Below are positions 43,796 through 51,879 of a DNA stretch of 64,000 bases, in pieces. A program made the translations under genes and the position numbers. The stretch covers positions 777,808-841,807 of the forward strand of contig NZ_CP110383.1 in assembly GCF_026015965.1 (NCBI RefSeq), written 5' to 3'. The notes beneath the pieces are model-generated. The model saw only the letters and a program-made list of their open reading frames with translations. It was not told where the DNA came from and did no database searches. Position 1 is the stretch's first letter. The number at the start of each line of letters is the position of its first letter. Source of the DNA: Selenomonas sputigena. Lineage in GTDB: Bacteria > Bacillota > Negativicutes > Selenomonadales > Selenomonadaceae.

Positions 43796-44833
43796 ATGCG
43801 ACGATATACATCCCTGCTCCTCGTGGCGTTCATGCTGGTTCTTTTGATCGCGACGATTTCGGACAATTTGGCGGGGCATGCGGACAGGACGCGACGGGAG
43901 CGGCCTCAGCAGTCCGTCACGGTATATACGACCTTGCCGCCCGAGCATGCGGGAATCCTTGCTGAAGGATACGAGAGGGCAAAGCGCGTGCAGGTGAACT
44001 TCGTTCCCGTAAGTTCGGCCGAGGTTTTGCAGAAGCTGCACCAGGATGCCGCGATCGGCAAGGACGGGGCGGATCTCGTGCTCGCTGATCGTGCGACATT
44101 GGAGAAGGCGGCGGCAGACGGTGCTCTGCAGCCGTACGTTTCGGAGAGCACGGACTCGGTCAGCGCGTCCTTCAAGGATGCGTCTGCTGCGTGGACGGGC
44201 ATCTGGTACGATCCCGTCGTATTCTGCGCCAACCGCGACTATGTGCGTACTGTGCCGCGCGTGCCCAATACGTGGACGGAACTTGCCACGATGCAGGGGA
44301 TGCGCGTCGGCATTACCGACTTTTTTGCGGCGGATGCGTCAGCGAATCTCTTCTTCTCCATGATGTCGCAGTTCGGCGATGCGGCGACGTATGACATCCT
44401 GCGCGGCATACAGCCCAAGGTCGTGCAGTATTCCAAATACCTTTCGACGCCTGTCCGCATGGCGGGCATGGGCGAGGTCGACATTTCCGTCGCCGTGCAG
44501 AGCGAGGTCATGCGCTACATCCATCAGGGCTATCCCTTGCAGATCATCTACCCCGAGGACGGCACGGCGTACACGCTGACGGGTGTGGGACTGGTCGAGG
44601 GAGCAAAGAACGAGGAGCAGGCGGAGGCCTTTGCGGAGTGGCTGCTGAGCGATGAAGCGCAGCTCACCCTGCAGAGCCGGGAGTTCTTCTTCGTGCCGCT
44701 CAATCCTGTGACGATCGCCTATAAGTCTTTTCCAGGGAAAGACGTCGTGCTCTTTTCCAGGTCGCAGGATTTCAGCCCGAGCCAGCGTCACGATCTCTTG
44801 GATCGTTGGGTGAAGGAAGTGCGGCTGCAGTAA
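43796..44833 (+). CDS. Periplasmic iron-type ABC substrate-binding protein
   Basis: This 345-residue protein has a signal anchor or signal peptide (LLLVAFMLVLLIATISDNLAG) and then the type 2 periplasmic binding fold of Fe3+/spermidine-type binding proteins: VTVYTTLPPEHAGILAEGYE, GADLVLADRATLE, YDPVVFCANRDYV and a late GVGLVEGAKNEEQAEAFAEWLLS. No lipobox cysteine is visible. The ligand could be iron or another cation. No permease or ATPase gene is adjacent, so the transporter partner is elsewhere. The ATG at 43796 has AAGGAGGG upstream. Confidence 0.8.
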   Translation: MRRYTSLLLVAFMLVLLIATISDNLAGHADRTRRERPQQSVTVYTTLPPEHAGILAEGYERAKRVQVNFVPVSSAEVLQKLHQDAAIGKDGADLVLADRATLEKAAADGALQPYVSESTDSVSASFKDASAAWTGIWYDPVVFCANRDYVRTVPRVPNTWTELATMQGMRVGITDFFAADASANLFFSMMSQFGDAATYDILRGIQPKVVQYSKYLSTPVRMAGMGEVDISVAVQSEVMRYIHQGYPLQIIYPEDGTAYTLTGVGLVEGAKNEEQAEAFAEWLLSDEAQLTLQSREFFFVPLNPVTIAYKSFPGKDVVLFSRSQDFSPSQRHDLLDRWVKEVRLQ

Positions 44834-44912
44834 AAGATGATGGTGGGAGGAATCCTTGGATTCCTCCCCTTATGCTTGATATACCTTGAATATACCTTGA
44901 GGAGGAAATTTT

Positions 44913-46241
44913 TTGAAAGCAGGATTCATCAGCCTCGGCTGCGCCAAGAATCTCGTCGATACGGAAGTCATGCTCGGCATCTTGCAGGACAACGGCATCG
45001 AGCTTACGCCCGATCCGGCAGAAGCGGAGATCATCATCGTCAATACATGCGCTTTCATCCAGTCGGCGAAGGAGGAATCCATCACGACGGTGCTCAATAT
45101 GGCGGAGTACAAGGAAACGGGCTGCTGTCGTTCGCTCATCGTCGCAGGCTGTCTCGGGGAACGCTATCATCAGGAGCTTTTGGACGACATGCCCGAGGCC
45201 GACGCCATCATCGGCACGGGTGCATGGAACCGTATCATGGAGGCGGTGCGTGAGACTCTGGCGGGCAACCGCATCGTCTTGGCAGGAGAGAATGAGATTG
45301 TCTACGATGCGAAGACGCCGCGTATTCTGACGACGCCTGTCTATACGGCTTATGTGAAGATTGCCGAGGGCTGCGACCATCGCTGCGCTTTCTGTGCCAT
45401 TCCGCTGATTCGCGGACGCTTTCGCAGCCGACCGATGGATGACATCAAGCGCGAGGTCACACGCCTTGCCGCCGAGGGCGTCCGGGAGATCATACTCGTC
45501 GCGCAGGATTCGACATATTACGGCAAGGACATCTACGGCGAGCCGTCTTTGGCGCGTCTCTTGCAGGAGCTTGTGAAAATCGAGAAGGTCGAGTGGCTGC
45601 GTGTGCTCTACTGCTATCCGAAGAATTTCACCGATGAACTCATCACGACGATTGCGCAGGAGCCGAAGATCTGCAAGTACGTCGACTTGCCGCTGCAGCA
45701 TGCGCACAATTCGATTTTGAAGTCGATGCGCCGCCCCGATACGCAGGAGGAGGTTGTGACGCTCCTCGAAAAGATTCGCGCGCGCATACCGAACGTCGCT
45801 GTTCGCTCGACCTTCATTGTAGGGTTTCCAGGCGAGACGGATGCGCAGTACCAGACGCTGCGCCGCTTCCTCATTGAGCAGCGTTTCGAGAAAGTGGGGA
45901 TCTTCACCTACTCGCAGGAGGAGGGTACGCCAGCCGCTTCCATGCCGCGCCAAGTACCCGAGGATGTCGTGCAGGAGCGTTACCATGATCTCATGAGCGT
46001 ACAGTGTAAGATTTCGGAGGAACTGAACCAAGGGCTTGAGGGCAAGGAGCTTGACGTGCTCGTCGAAGGCCGCGACGAGGAGCAGACGAATCTTGCCTTT
46101 GGGCGTTCCTATCGCGAAGCGCCGGGCGTCGATGGACAGATCTTCATCGAAGGCGATGCGGCGAGCCGGCCGGGCGACATCGTGCGCGTGCGCATCGTGC
46201 AGGGATTCACCTACGATGCGGTCGGTGAGCTTGTCGAGTGA
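44913..46241 (+). CDS. rimO: Ribosomal protein S12 methylthiotransferase RimO
   Basis: This 442-residue radical SAM enzyme adds a methylthio group to an aspartate of ribosomal protein S12. It has the N-terminal UPF0004 domain with cysteines in SLGCAKNLVD (Cys10), VNTCAFI and AGCLGERY, the radical SAM cluster Cys154, Cys158 and Cys161 in EGCDHRCAFC, and a C-terminal TRAM domain. It starts at a TTG (44913) behind GAGGAGG; no ATG lies nearby. Length is normal. It is followed by pncC. Confidence 0.95.
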   Translation: MKAGFISLGCAKNLVDTEVMLGILQDNGIELTPDPAEAEIIIVNTCAFIQSAKEESITTVLNMAEYKETGCCRSLIVAGCLGERYHQELLDDMPEADAIIGTGAWNRIMEAVRETLAGNRIVLAGENEIVYDAKTPRILTTPVYTAYVKIAEGCDHRCAFCAIPLIRGRFRSRPMDDIKREVTRLAAEGVREIILVAQDSTYYGKDIYGEPSLARLLQELVKIEKVEWLRVLYCYPKNFTDELITTIAQEPKICKYVDLPLQHAHNSILKSMRRPDTQEEVVTLLEKIRARIPNVAVRSTFIVGFPGETDAQYQTLRRFLIEQRFEKVGIFTYSQEEGTPAASMPRQVPEDVVQERYHDLMSVQCKISEELNQGLEGKELDVLVEGRDEEQTNLAFGRSYREAPGVDGQIFIEGDAASRPGDIVRVRIVQGFTYDAVGELVE

Positions 46242-46318
46242 GGGTACGGTTTGTACGATGTACGGGCGGCGGCGCTTAGGAAACGAAAGGCGGCAGGATT
46301 TTGGAAGGGTGTATAGGT

Positions 46319-46810
46319 ATGGCCGAGGAAAGGGAGTCGTTGGAGGCGCTTGTCGGACGACTGCTGCGTGAGTGCGGCAGAACGATTGCCTGTGCCGAGT
46401 CGTGTACGGGCGGTCTTCTGACGAGCCGCCTGACCGATGTCGCGGGAAGTTCTGCCTATGTCATGGGCGCAGTCGTCTCCTATACGAACGAGGTCAAGGC
46501 TTCGCTCGTCGGCGTGCACGAGGCGACGCTCAAGGCGTTCGGCGCCGTGTCCGAGGAGACGGCGCGAGAGATGGCGGATGGCGTGCGCCGGGCGATTCCC
46601 GCCGATATCGGCGTCGGCATCACGGGCATCGCGGGGCCGGGCGGCGCGACGGCAGAGAAGCCCGTGGGGCTTGTCTATATCGCCGTCGCCACGGCGGGGG
46701 CGGTGCGCGTGGAACGTCATATTTTCGATGGCGTGCGCACGGAGGTCAAGCGTCAGACGACAGAAGCGGCGCTCTCCCTGGTGCGAGATCTGCTTCTAGG
46801 GAATCACTGA
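46319..46810 (+). CDS. pncC: Nicotinamide-nucleotide amidase (CinA C-terminal family)
   Basis: This 163-residue protein is a stand-alone CinA C-terminal domain, the PncC amidase that recycles NMN to nicotinate mononucleotide. The signature CAESCTGGLLTSRLTDVAGSS is followed by GAVVSYTNEVK, SEETAREMA and GITGIAGPGGATAEKPVG. Length is normal. The ATG at 46319 follows GGAAGGG. The final codons and stop lie within the left arm of a long inverted-repeat element, so the C terminus may have been altered by its insertion. Confidence 0.93.
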   Translation: MAEERESLEALVGRLLRECGRTIACAESCTGGLLTSRLTDVAGSSAYVMGAVVSYTNEVKASLVGVHEATLKAFGAVSEETAREMADGVRRAIPADIGVGITGIAGPGGATAEKPVGLVYIAVATAGAVRVERHIFDGVRTEVKRQTTEAALSLVRDLLLGNH

Positions 46811-46963
46811 TAAATTCAGCCACCCATCTTCACACATCTGCGCTGTCCTCTCGTCGTCGACAAATCCTCGACGTAGCACCGCTACGCCTGTGGTTTGTCT
46901 CCTCGATAGATACAGCGCATCTGTGCAAATCTGGGCGACCTCATTTTATCAGCGCTTCCCTAG
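46796..46963. repeat. Long inverted-repeat (MITE-like) element
   Basis: The ends CTAGGGAATCACTGATAAA and TTTATCAGCGCTTCCCTAG are inverse copies with two mismatches. A second inner stem pairs CACATCTGCGCTGTCC with the region ending ACAGCGCATCTGTG, and a third TCGACGTAGCACC-GCTACGCC hairpin sits at the tip. The whole 168-base unit can fold on itself and codes for nothing. It fits a non-autonomous mobile or REP-like element. It spans most of the 329-base gap before the next gene. Confidence 0.75.
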
Positions 46964-47139
46964 ATGATTCACATTGAATGGAACACAATTTTGTCACACA
47001 GCCTTTTAGACAAGTTTCAGCCTTTATCGCTGATTATTTAAGCAAATGTAAGGAGGCTCTAGATTTTTCGTTGTATGATGGCATGAACAGCAAGATGTCG
47101 TTCTGCCGATATTTTGGGAGTTGGGAAAGGAGATTTTTT

Positions 47140-47742
47140 ATGAAGCTGAAGAAGATTTTTGCTGTAGCCCTCGCCTTTTGTGCGATGTTCGCAGTGACAG
47201 CAGTGATGCCGCAGACAGCGGGCGCGGAGCCTTACACCTATACGAACAAGGAGGAAGGCTACAGTATCATGTGTCCGACGAAGCCGCTTGGCGTTCTGCC
47301 CGCAAGTGTGCTGAATGAGGATGAGAAGGGCAGCGTGCTCGTCTTTGCCAACGATGGCTACAAGATCAACAAGGCTTGGATCATCATCCCCGATGGCTTC
47401 GCCAAGGGGGATCTGCCTGATCTCACGAAGCTCTCACAGAAGGATGAGGCGCTTCTTCTGACACAGTTGAAGGAAAACAGCGCTTACGCTGTCGTCGATA
47501 TCATACCGATTACGGCAAAGACGAAGGGCGTCTTCGCCGTGACAGCGAAGACCATCATGGTTGATACGGACGGAGACGGAGAGCTTGACACCGAAGCGAC
47601 GGCGGACACGCAGATGGCAGTCGTTTTCCTGCGCTCGGAAAAGGGTCGCGCCTTCAAGATCGAGTTGATCGACAACCCAGAAATCACGGCGAAAAATGTT
47701 TCGGAATTCCGTGCGGGCATCTCGACGCTCCAAGATTTGTAA
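47140..47742 (+). CDS. Secreted protein of unknown function
   Basis: This 200-residue protein starts at ATG 47140 behind AAAGGAG and has a clear signal peptide (KLKKIFAVALAFCAMFAVTA, cleavage near AGAEP). The mature part begins YTYTNKEEGYSIMCPTKPLG and is a compact beta-alpha domain, reminiscent of small PsbP/DUF1795-like secreted domains. No catalytic motif is evident. The open frame extends upstream to 46978, but that leader is AT-rich and lacks protein character. Location is the periplasm or cell surface. Confidence 0.75.
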   Translation: MKLKKIFAVALAFCAMFAVTAVMPQTAGAEPYTYTNKEEGYSIMCPTKPLGVLPASVLNEDEKGSVLVFANDGYKINKAWIIIPDGFAKGDLPDLTKLSQKDEALLLTQLKENSAYAVVDIIPITAKTKGVFAVTAKTIMVDTDGDGELDTEATADTQMAVVFLRSEKGRAFKIELIDNPEITAKNVSEFRAGISTLQDL

Positions 47743-47757
47743 TTTGTGCGGAGGATA

Positions 47758-47786
47758 TTGACTTTTTGACCTTTATGTAGTATGAT
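47758..47786 (+). promoter_or_regulatory. Promoter of htpG
   Basis: TTGACT and TATGAT are separated by 17 bases, a near-consensus housekeeping promoter. The start codon of htpG lies 70 bases further on. No CIRCE element (TTAGCACTC inverted repeat) is present. Confidence 0.6.
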
Positions 47787-47788
47787 AA

Positions 47789-47831
47789 TGCACGGGATGA
47801 ACGGCGCATAGCGCAGTTTGCCGCCCGTGCA
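47789..47831 (+). promoter_or_regulatory. Hairpin in the htpG leader
   Basis: TGCACGGG pairs with CCCGTGCA, enclosing an inner GGCGCATAGCGCAGTTTGCC that can form a second stem. The structure begins at the predicted transcript start and ends 12 bases before the AAAGGAG site of htpG, so it could be a transcript-stabilising or temperature-sensitive element. Confidence 0.5.
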
Positions 47832-47855
47832 TTTTCATGTAAAGGAGATTTTTTC

Positions 47856-49811
47856 ATGGCAAAAGTACAGCATGAATTTCAGGCAGAAACAAAACAGCTT
47901 CTCGACATGATGATTCATTCCATCTATACGAATCACGAGATCTTTTTGCGGGAGCTTATTTCCAACGCGTCGGATGCGCTCGATAAGCTGCATTTCGCTG
48001 CCTTGACGAACAGCGCATTGCGTGAGGGTGACGAGAGTGCGGAGATCTTCCTCGTGCCGGATGAGGCGTCGCATACGCTTTCCATCTCGGACAACGGCAT
48101 CGGCATGACGGCGGAGGAAGTCGTCGAGAACATCGGCACGATTGCGAAGTCGGGAACGAAGGCGTTCTTGGAGCAGCTGCAGCGTACGAAGGAAGAGAAC
48201 GGAGCGGTTGACGAGAAGGAGCTGATCGGTCAGTTCGGCGTGGGTTTCTACTCCGCCTTCATGGTCGCCGAGAAGGTTACGATCCTCACGCGCAAGGCGG
48301 GCGAGAGGCAGGGCATACGCTGGGAATCGACGGGCGACGGCACCTACAGCATAGAAGAGTGCGACAAGGAGAAGCATGGCACGACGATCGTCATCACGCT
48401 CGCCAAGGAATACTACGGTGCGGAGGCTGAGGAGAACTTCCTCGACAAGTACAAGCTTGAAGGTCTCGTCAAGAAGTATTCGGACTATGTGCGCTACCCG
48501 ATCAAGATGAGCTTCGAGATCGAGGAGACGCCGAAAGACGAAGATGGCAAGCCCATCGAAGGCGCGGAGAAGACGAAGCGCACGGAGGTACGTACGCTCA
48601 ATTCCATGACGCCGCTATGGACGAAGAACAAGAGCGATATCAAGCCCGAGGAATACAACGAGTTCTTGAAGAATCAATTCCACGAGTGGGAAGACCCGAT
48701 GGAGATCTTCCACACGAAGGCGGAAGGCGCGGTCGAGTACACGGCGCTACTCTTCATTCCGGCACATGCACCCTTCAACCTTTATCATACAGACTTCGAG
48801 CCTGGCGTGCAGCTCTACTCGCGCCACGTCTTCATCATGGACAAGTGCAAGGATCTCCTGCCCGACTACCTGCGCTTCATGAAGGGGCTAGTTGACTCCC
48901 CCGACCTCTCGCTCAACATCTCGCGCGAGCTTCTGCAGCAGAGCCGCGAGCTCAAGACCATAGGCAGGAATCTTGAAAAGAACATCCTGAAGACGTTGGA
49001 GCGCACGCTGAAGAACGAACGCGAGAAGTACGAAAAGTTCTGGGCGGAATTCGGCAAGTCGCTGAAGATCGGCATTTACAACAGCATCTACAGCGGCGAG
49101 AACACGGCTGACAAGCTCAAGGACTTGCTGCTCTTCCTTAGCTCGAAAGAAGGCAAGCTCGCAACGCTCAAGGAATATGTTTCGCGCATGCCCGAGAGCC
49201 AGAAGGAAATCTACTATGCGACGGGCACGGACAAGGCGACGATCGAGAAATTGCCGCAGATGGAACTGTTGCGCGAGAAGGGCATCGAAGTCCTCTACCT
49301 GACCGACCCCGTCGACGAGTTCACGATTGAGACGCTGCGCGAATACGAGGGCAAGAAGTTCCACTCGATCAGCCGCGGCGACCTCGACCTTGACGACGCC
49401 GAGTCGCAGGAGGCGAAGAAGGAGACGGAGGACATCCAGAAGAAGAACGACGATCTTCTGAAGGACGTCAAGGAAGCCTTGGGCGACCGCGTGGCAGAAG
49501 TTAAGCTGACCTCGCGTCTCAAGTCGAGCGCCGTTTGCCTCGTGGCGGACGCGATGGGGCCAAGTCTCTCGATGGAGCACACGTTCTCCGAGATGGACAA
49601 CCCGATGTTCAAGGCGCGCCGCATCCTTGAGATCAACCCGCACCATGAAATCTTCACGCGCCTACAGGCCTTGCACGAAGCAGGCAAGGATACGGAGGAC
49701 TTCAAGGACTACTGTGACCTCCTCTACACGCAGGCTTTGATCATCGAAGGCATCCTGCCCGAGAATCCCGTGGACTTCGCGAACAAGCTCGCGAAGCTTA
49801 TGGCGAAGTAA
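47856..49811 (+). CDS. htpG: Chaperone HtpG (Hsp90)
   Basis: This 651-residue protein is bacterial Hsp90. The GHKL ATPase domain is seen as NHEIFLRELISNASDALDKL, SISDNGIGMTAEEVVENIG and LIGQFGVGFYSAFMVA; the middle domain has SLNISRELLQQSRELKTIG with the catalytic-loop arginine; the C-terminal dimerisation domain carries ICHEIFTRL-like helices ending in LAKLMAK. Length is slightly above the E. coli protein. The ATG at 47856 follows AAAGGAG. It is monocistronic with its own promoter and terminator. Confidence 0.97.
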   Translation: MAKVQHEFQAETKQLLDMMIHSIYTNHEIFLRELISNASDALDKLHFAALTNSALREGDESAEIFLVPDEASHTLSISDNGIGMTAEEVVENIGTIAKSGTKAFLEQLQRTKEENGAVDEKELIGQFGVGFYSAFMVAEKVTILTRKAGERQGIRWESTGDGTYSIEECDKEKHGTTIVITLAKEYYGAEAEENFLDKYKLEGLVKKYSDYVRYPIKMSFEIEETPKDEDGKPIEGAEKTKRTEVRTLNSMTPLWTKNKSDIKPEEYNEFLKNQFHEWEDPMEIFHTKAEGAVEYTALLFIPAHAPFNLYHTDFEPGVQLYSRHVFIMDKCKDLLPDYLRFMKGLVDSPDLSLNISRELLQQSRELKTIGRNLEKNILKTLERTLKNEREKYEKFWAEFGKSLKIGIYNSIYSGENTADKLKDLLLFLSSKEGKLATLKEYVSRMPESQKEIYYATGTDKATIEKLPQMELLREKGIEVLYLTDPVDEFTIETLREYEGKKFHSISRGDLDLDDAESQEAKKETEDIQKKNDDLLKDVKEALGDRVAEVKLTSRLKSSAVCLVADAMGPSLSMEHTFSEMDNPMFKARRILEINPHHEIFTRLQALHEAGKDTEDFKDYCDLLYTQALIIEGILPENPVDFANKLAKLMAK

Positions 49812-49867
49812 AGAAAAATGGTGTGATAAGTGACGGATGCGAGTGAAGCAGTCGCTTATATAAAAAT

Positions 49868-49906
49868 GAAAATCCCCGAGAAGTCCAATTTTCTTGGGGA
49901 TTTTTC
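49868..49906 (+). terminator. Terminator after htpG
   Basis: AAAATCCCCGAGAA pairs with TTTCTTGGGGATTTT and is followed by a T run. It is about 57 bases after the htpG stop. Confidence 0.85.
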
Positions 49907-50036
49907 TATGTGAAGAATCGAGTGAGCTGCACGCGCAACCGTTAGTTTTTTGGACATTGTATGCAGGTTGTTGCTGCAGCAATTCTTGGCGGAATGCGGC
50001 AAAATGTAGTATAATACAAATAAGGAAGTGAGGAAG

Positions 50037-50906
50037 ATGTACCGCATCAAGCCGTGGGAAGACTTGACGATTCAAGATGATTACATGTTCAAACTCATCA
50101 TGGGCGTCAAACGGATATGCCTGAACTTGCTGCAAGGAATTCTCCGTGTGGAAATCAAGGACATCCATTATCTGGAAACAGAAAAATCCATGGGCGCACG
50201 CTATCAAGGCAAGGGTGTTCGCATGGATGTCTATGTGCGCGACGATGCTAATACAGTATACAATATCGAAATGCAGGTTCGTATGCTTGAAGGGGAAAGT
50301 CTTTTCAAGCGTACGCGCTACTACCAGTCAATGATTGATGCCGATCTCTTGGCGGCAGGTGCGGACTATGACGACTTGAATAAAACCGTTATCATTTTTA
50401 TCTGTCCTTTTGATCCTTTCAGCAAGGGGAGGCATATCTACACTTTTCGCAATCTATGCGTGGAGGATAAGAAGCTTGAGCTTTCTGATGGAGCAATAAA
50501 AATTTTCTTAAATGCTAAGGGTACGCTGAATGATGTGGATGAAGGAGTCAAAGCGTTTCTCGATTATGTGAACGGTATCGTATGCGACAATCCTCTTGTA
50601 AAGGAAATTGACGAGGAAATTCGGCGAATCAAGAAAGAGAACGAAGAGAGGGTGAGTTACATGACTTTCGCGATGAAAATGATGGAGGAAAGGAAAGAGG
50701 GTTTCAGGGAAGGGGAACGTCAGGGTCTTGCCAAGGGCAAGGCTGAAGGAAAAGCCGAAGGAAAAGCCGAAGGAAAAGCCGAAGGGATGGCGCTTTCTAT
50801 TCGCAGCATGATGGAGAAATTGAACTTTTCCATGGAAAAGGCGATGGATATTTTGCAGATTCCTGCGGCGGAACGTGCCAAATACGCAGCGCTCGTCAAA
50901 GGATGA
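50037..50906 (+). CDS. Rpn/PD-(D/E)XK nuclease family transposase-like protein
   Basis: This 289-residue protein is of the Rpn (recombination-promoting nuclease, PDDEXK_2) family. The active-site region is seen as VRMDVYVRDDANTVYNIEMQVR, with the D and E-x-Q signature; LTIQDDYMFKLIMG is the typical start. The C-terminal part holds four KAEG units encoded by near-identical 12-base repeats (50738-50785), then a helix. The family promotes recA-independent recombination. A TTGGCG/TATAAT promoter pair lies just upstream. ATG 50037 is preferred over GTG 50028 on spacing to AAGGA. Confidence 0.88.
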   Translation: MYRIKPWEDLTIQDDYMFKLIMGVKRICLNLLQGILRVEIKDIHYLETEKSMGARYQGKGVRMDVYVRDDANTVYNIEMQVRMLEGESLFKRTRYYQSMIDADLLAAGADYDDLNKTVIIFICPFDPFSKGRHIYTFRNLCVEDKKLELSDGAIKIFLNAKGTLNDVDEGVKAFLDYVNGIVCDNPLVKEIDEEIRRIKKENEERVSYMTFAMKMMEERKEGFREGERQGLAKGKAEGKAEGKAEGKAEGMALSIRSMMEKLNFSMEKAMDILQIPAAERAKYAALVKG

Positions 50907-50935
50907 GTTGTCCTCCAGCTTGCAGTGATGAAGTC

Positions 50936-50964
50936 TTGTCAAAGCACGAAATTTCCATTATAAT
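50936..50964 (+). promoter_or_regulatory. Promoter of the polyamine operon
   Basis: TTGTCA and TATAAT are 17 bases apart and precede speD by about 100 bases. It is the only good promoter upstream of the six-gene operon. Confidence 0.65.
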
Positions 50965-50966
50965 AA

Positions 50967-51032
50967 GGCAGAGCTAGCAAAAACGAAAATGAACGGCAGG
51001 TGACGCAGCGATAGCTCGTTGTCTGCCTTTTC
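50967..51032 (+). promoter_or_regulatory. Structured leader, possible attenuator of the polyamine operon
   Basis: GGCAGAGCTA at the predicted transcript start can pair with TAGCTCGTTGTCTGCC at 51012-51027, which is followed by TTTTCTT. The stem encloses about 35 bases that include an alternative GGCAGG segment. This looks like a terminator with a competing pairing, so transcription may be attenuated in response to a polyamine or S-adenosylmethionine. It matches no riboswitch class I know. Confidence 0.45.
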
Positions 51033-51064
51033 TTGTCAGCCAAGGGAAGGATGGGACGTTCGGG

Positions 51065-51838
51065 TTGGAAGGAAAGCTGAAGTTATACGGGTTCAATAAT
51101 CTGACGAAGTCTTTGAGCTTTAATATCTACGATATTTGCTATGCGAAATCGCAGCGCGAGCAGCAGGACTACATCAAATATATTGACTCGCAGTACAACT
51201 CAGAGCGATTGACGAAGATCCTCATGCGCGTGACAGAGATGATCGGCGCACATGTCTTGAGCATCTCGAAGCAGGATTACGATCCGCAGGGTGCGAGCGT
51301 GACCTTCCTCATTTCGGAAGAGGATGCAGCAGGGCACAAGAAGCCGCTGATGAATGACGAGATCGTCGCGCACCTCGACAAGAGTCATGTGACCGTGCAT
51401 ACATACCCCGAGTTCCATCCCGAGACGAGCATCGCGACGTTTCGCGTCGACATCGACGTGGCGACGTGCGGCGAGATCACGCCTTTGAAGACGCTCGACT
51501 ACCTCATTGGCAAGTTCGATTCGGATATTATCACGATGGATTACCGCGTGCGCGGCTTCACGCGAGATGTGACGGGAAAGAAGCTCTTCATGGACGATAA
51601 GATGTCGTCGATTCAAGAGTATATCAAGTCGGAGACTTTGGCGACGTACGACGCCATGGACATCAATGTCTATCAGGCGAATATTTTCCATACGCGCATG
51701 CTCATCAAGGAAATCGAGCTGCAGAATTACCTCTTCAATACGGATATTTACGAGATACCGCCGAAGACGCGGCTCGCGATCAGCAACAGCCTGCGGCGCG
51801 AGATGATTGAAATCTACAGCGGCAGCAATGTATTCTGA
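51065..51838 (+). CDS. speD: S-adenosylmethionine decarboxylase proenzyme
   Basis: This 257-residue protein is the long, E. coli-type SpeD that makes decarboxylated S-adenosylmethionine, the aminopropyl donor. Self-cleavage should occur at Ser107 in LDKSHVTVHTYPE, giving the pyruvoyl cofactor. Other conserved blocks are FNNLTKSLSFNIYDICYA and RLTKILMRVTEMIGAHVLSI. It starts at a TTG (51065) with GGGAAGGA upstream; the nearby ATG 51052 is out of frame. It heads the polyamine operon, 42 bases before the arginine-decarboxylase-like gene. Confidence 0.93.
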   Translation: MEGKLKLYGFNNLTKSLSFNIYDICYAKSQREQQDYIKYIDSQYNSERLTKILMRVTEMIGAHVLSISKQDYDPQGASVTFLISEEDAAGHKKPLMNDEIVAHLDKSHVTVHTYPEFHPETSIATFRVDIDVATCGEITPLKTLDYLIGKFDSDIITMDYRVRGFTRDVTGKKLFMDDKMSSIQEYIKSETLATYDAMDINVYQANIFHTRMLIKEIELQNYLFNTDIYEIPPKTRLAISNSLRREMIEIYSGSNVF

Positions 51839-51879
51839 GCGAGGCTTCGCGCTTTGCTCTTTGGGAGGAAAAAGAAGGA

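Noticed and set aside
46978-47139. In-frame N-terminal extension of the secreted protein
   Set aside because: The frame is open, but its composition is not protein-like and the internal ATG 47140 has both an AAAGGAG site and a signal peptide.
47743-47855. CIRCE/HrcA operator upstream of htpG
   Set aside because: No TTAGCACTC-N9-GAGTGCTAA or close variant is present; the hairpin there has a different sequence.
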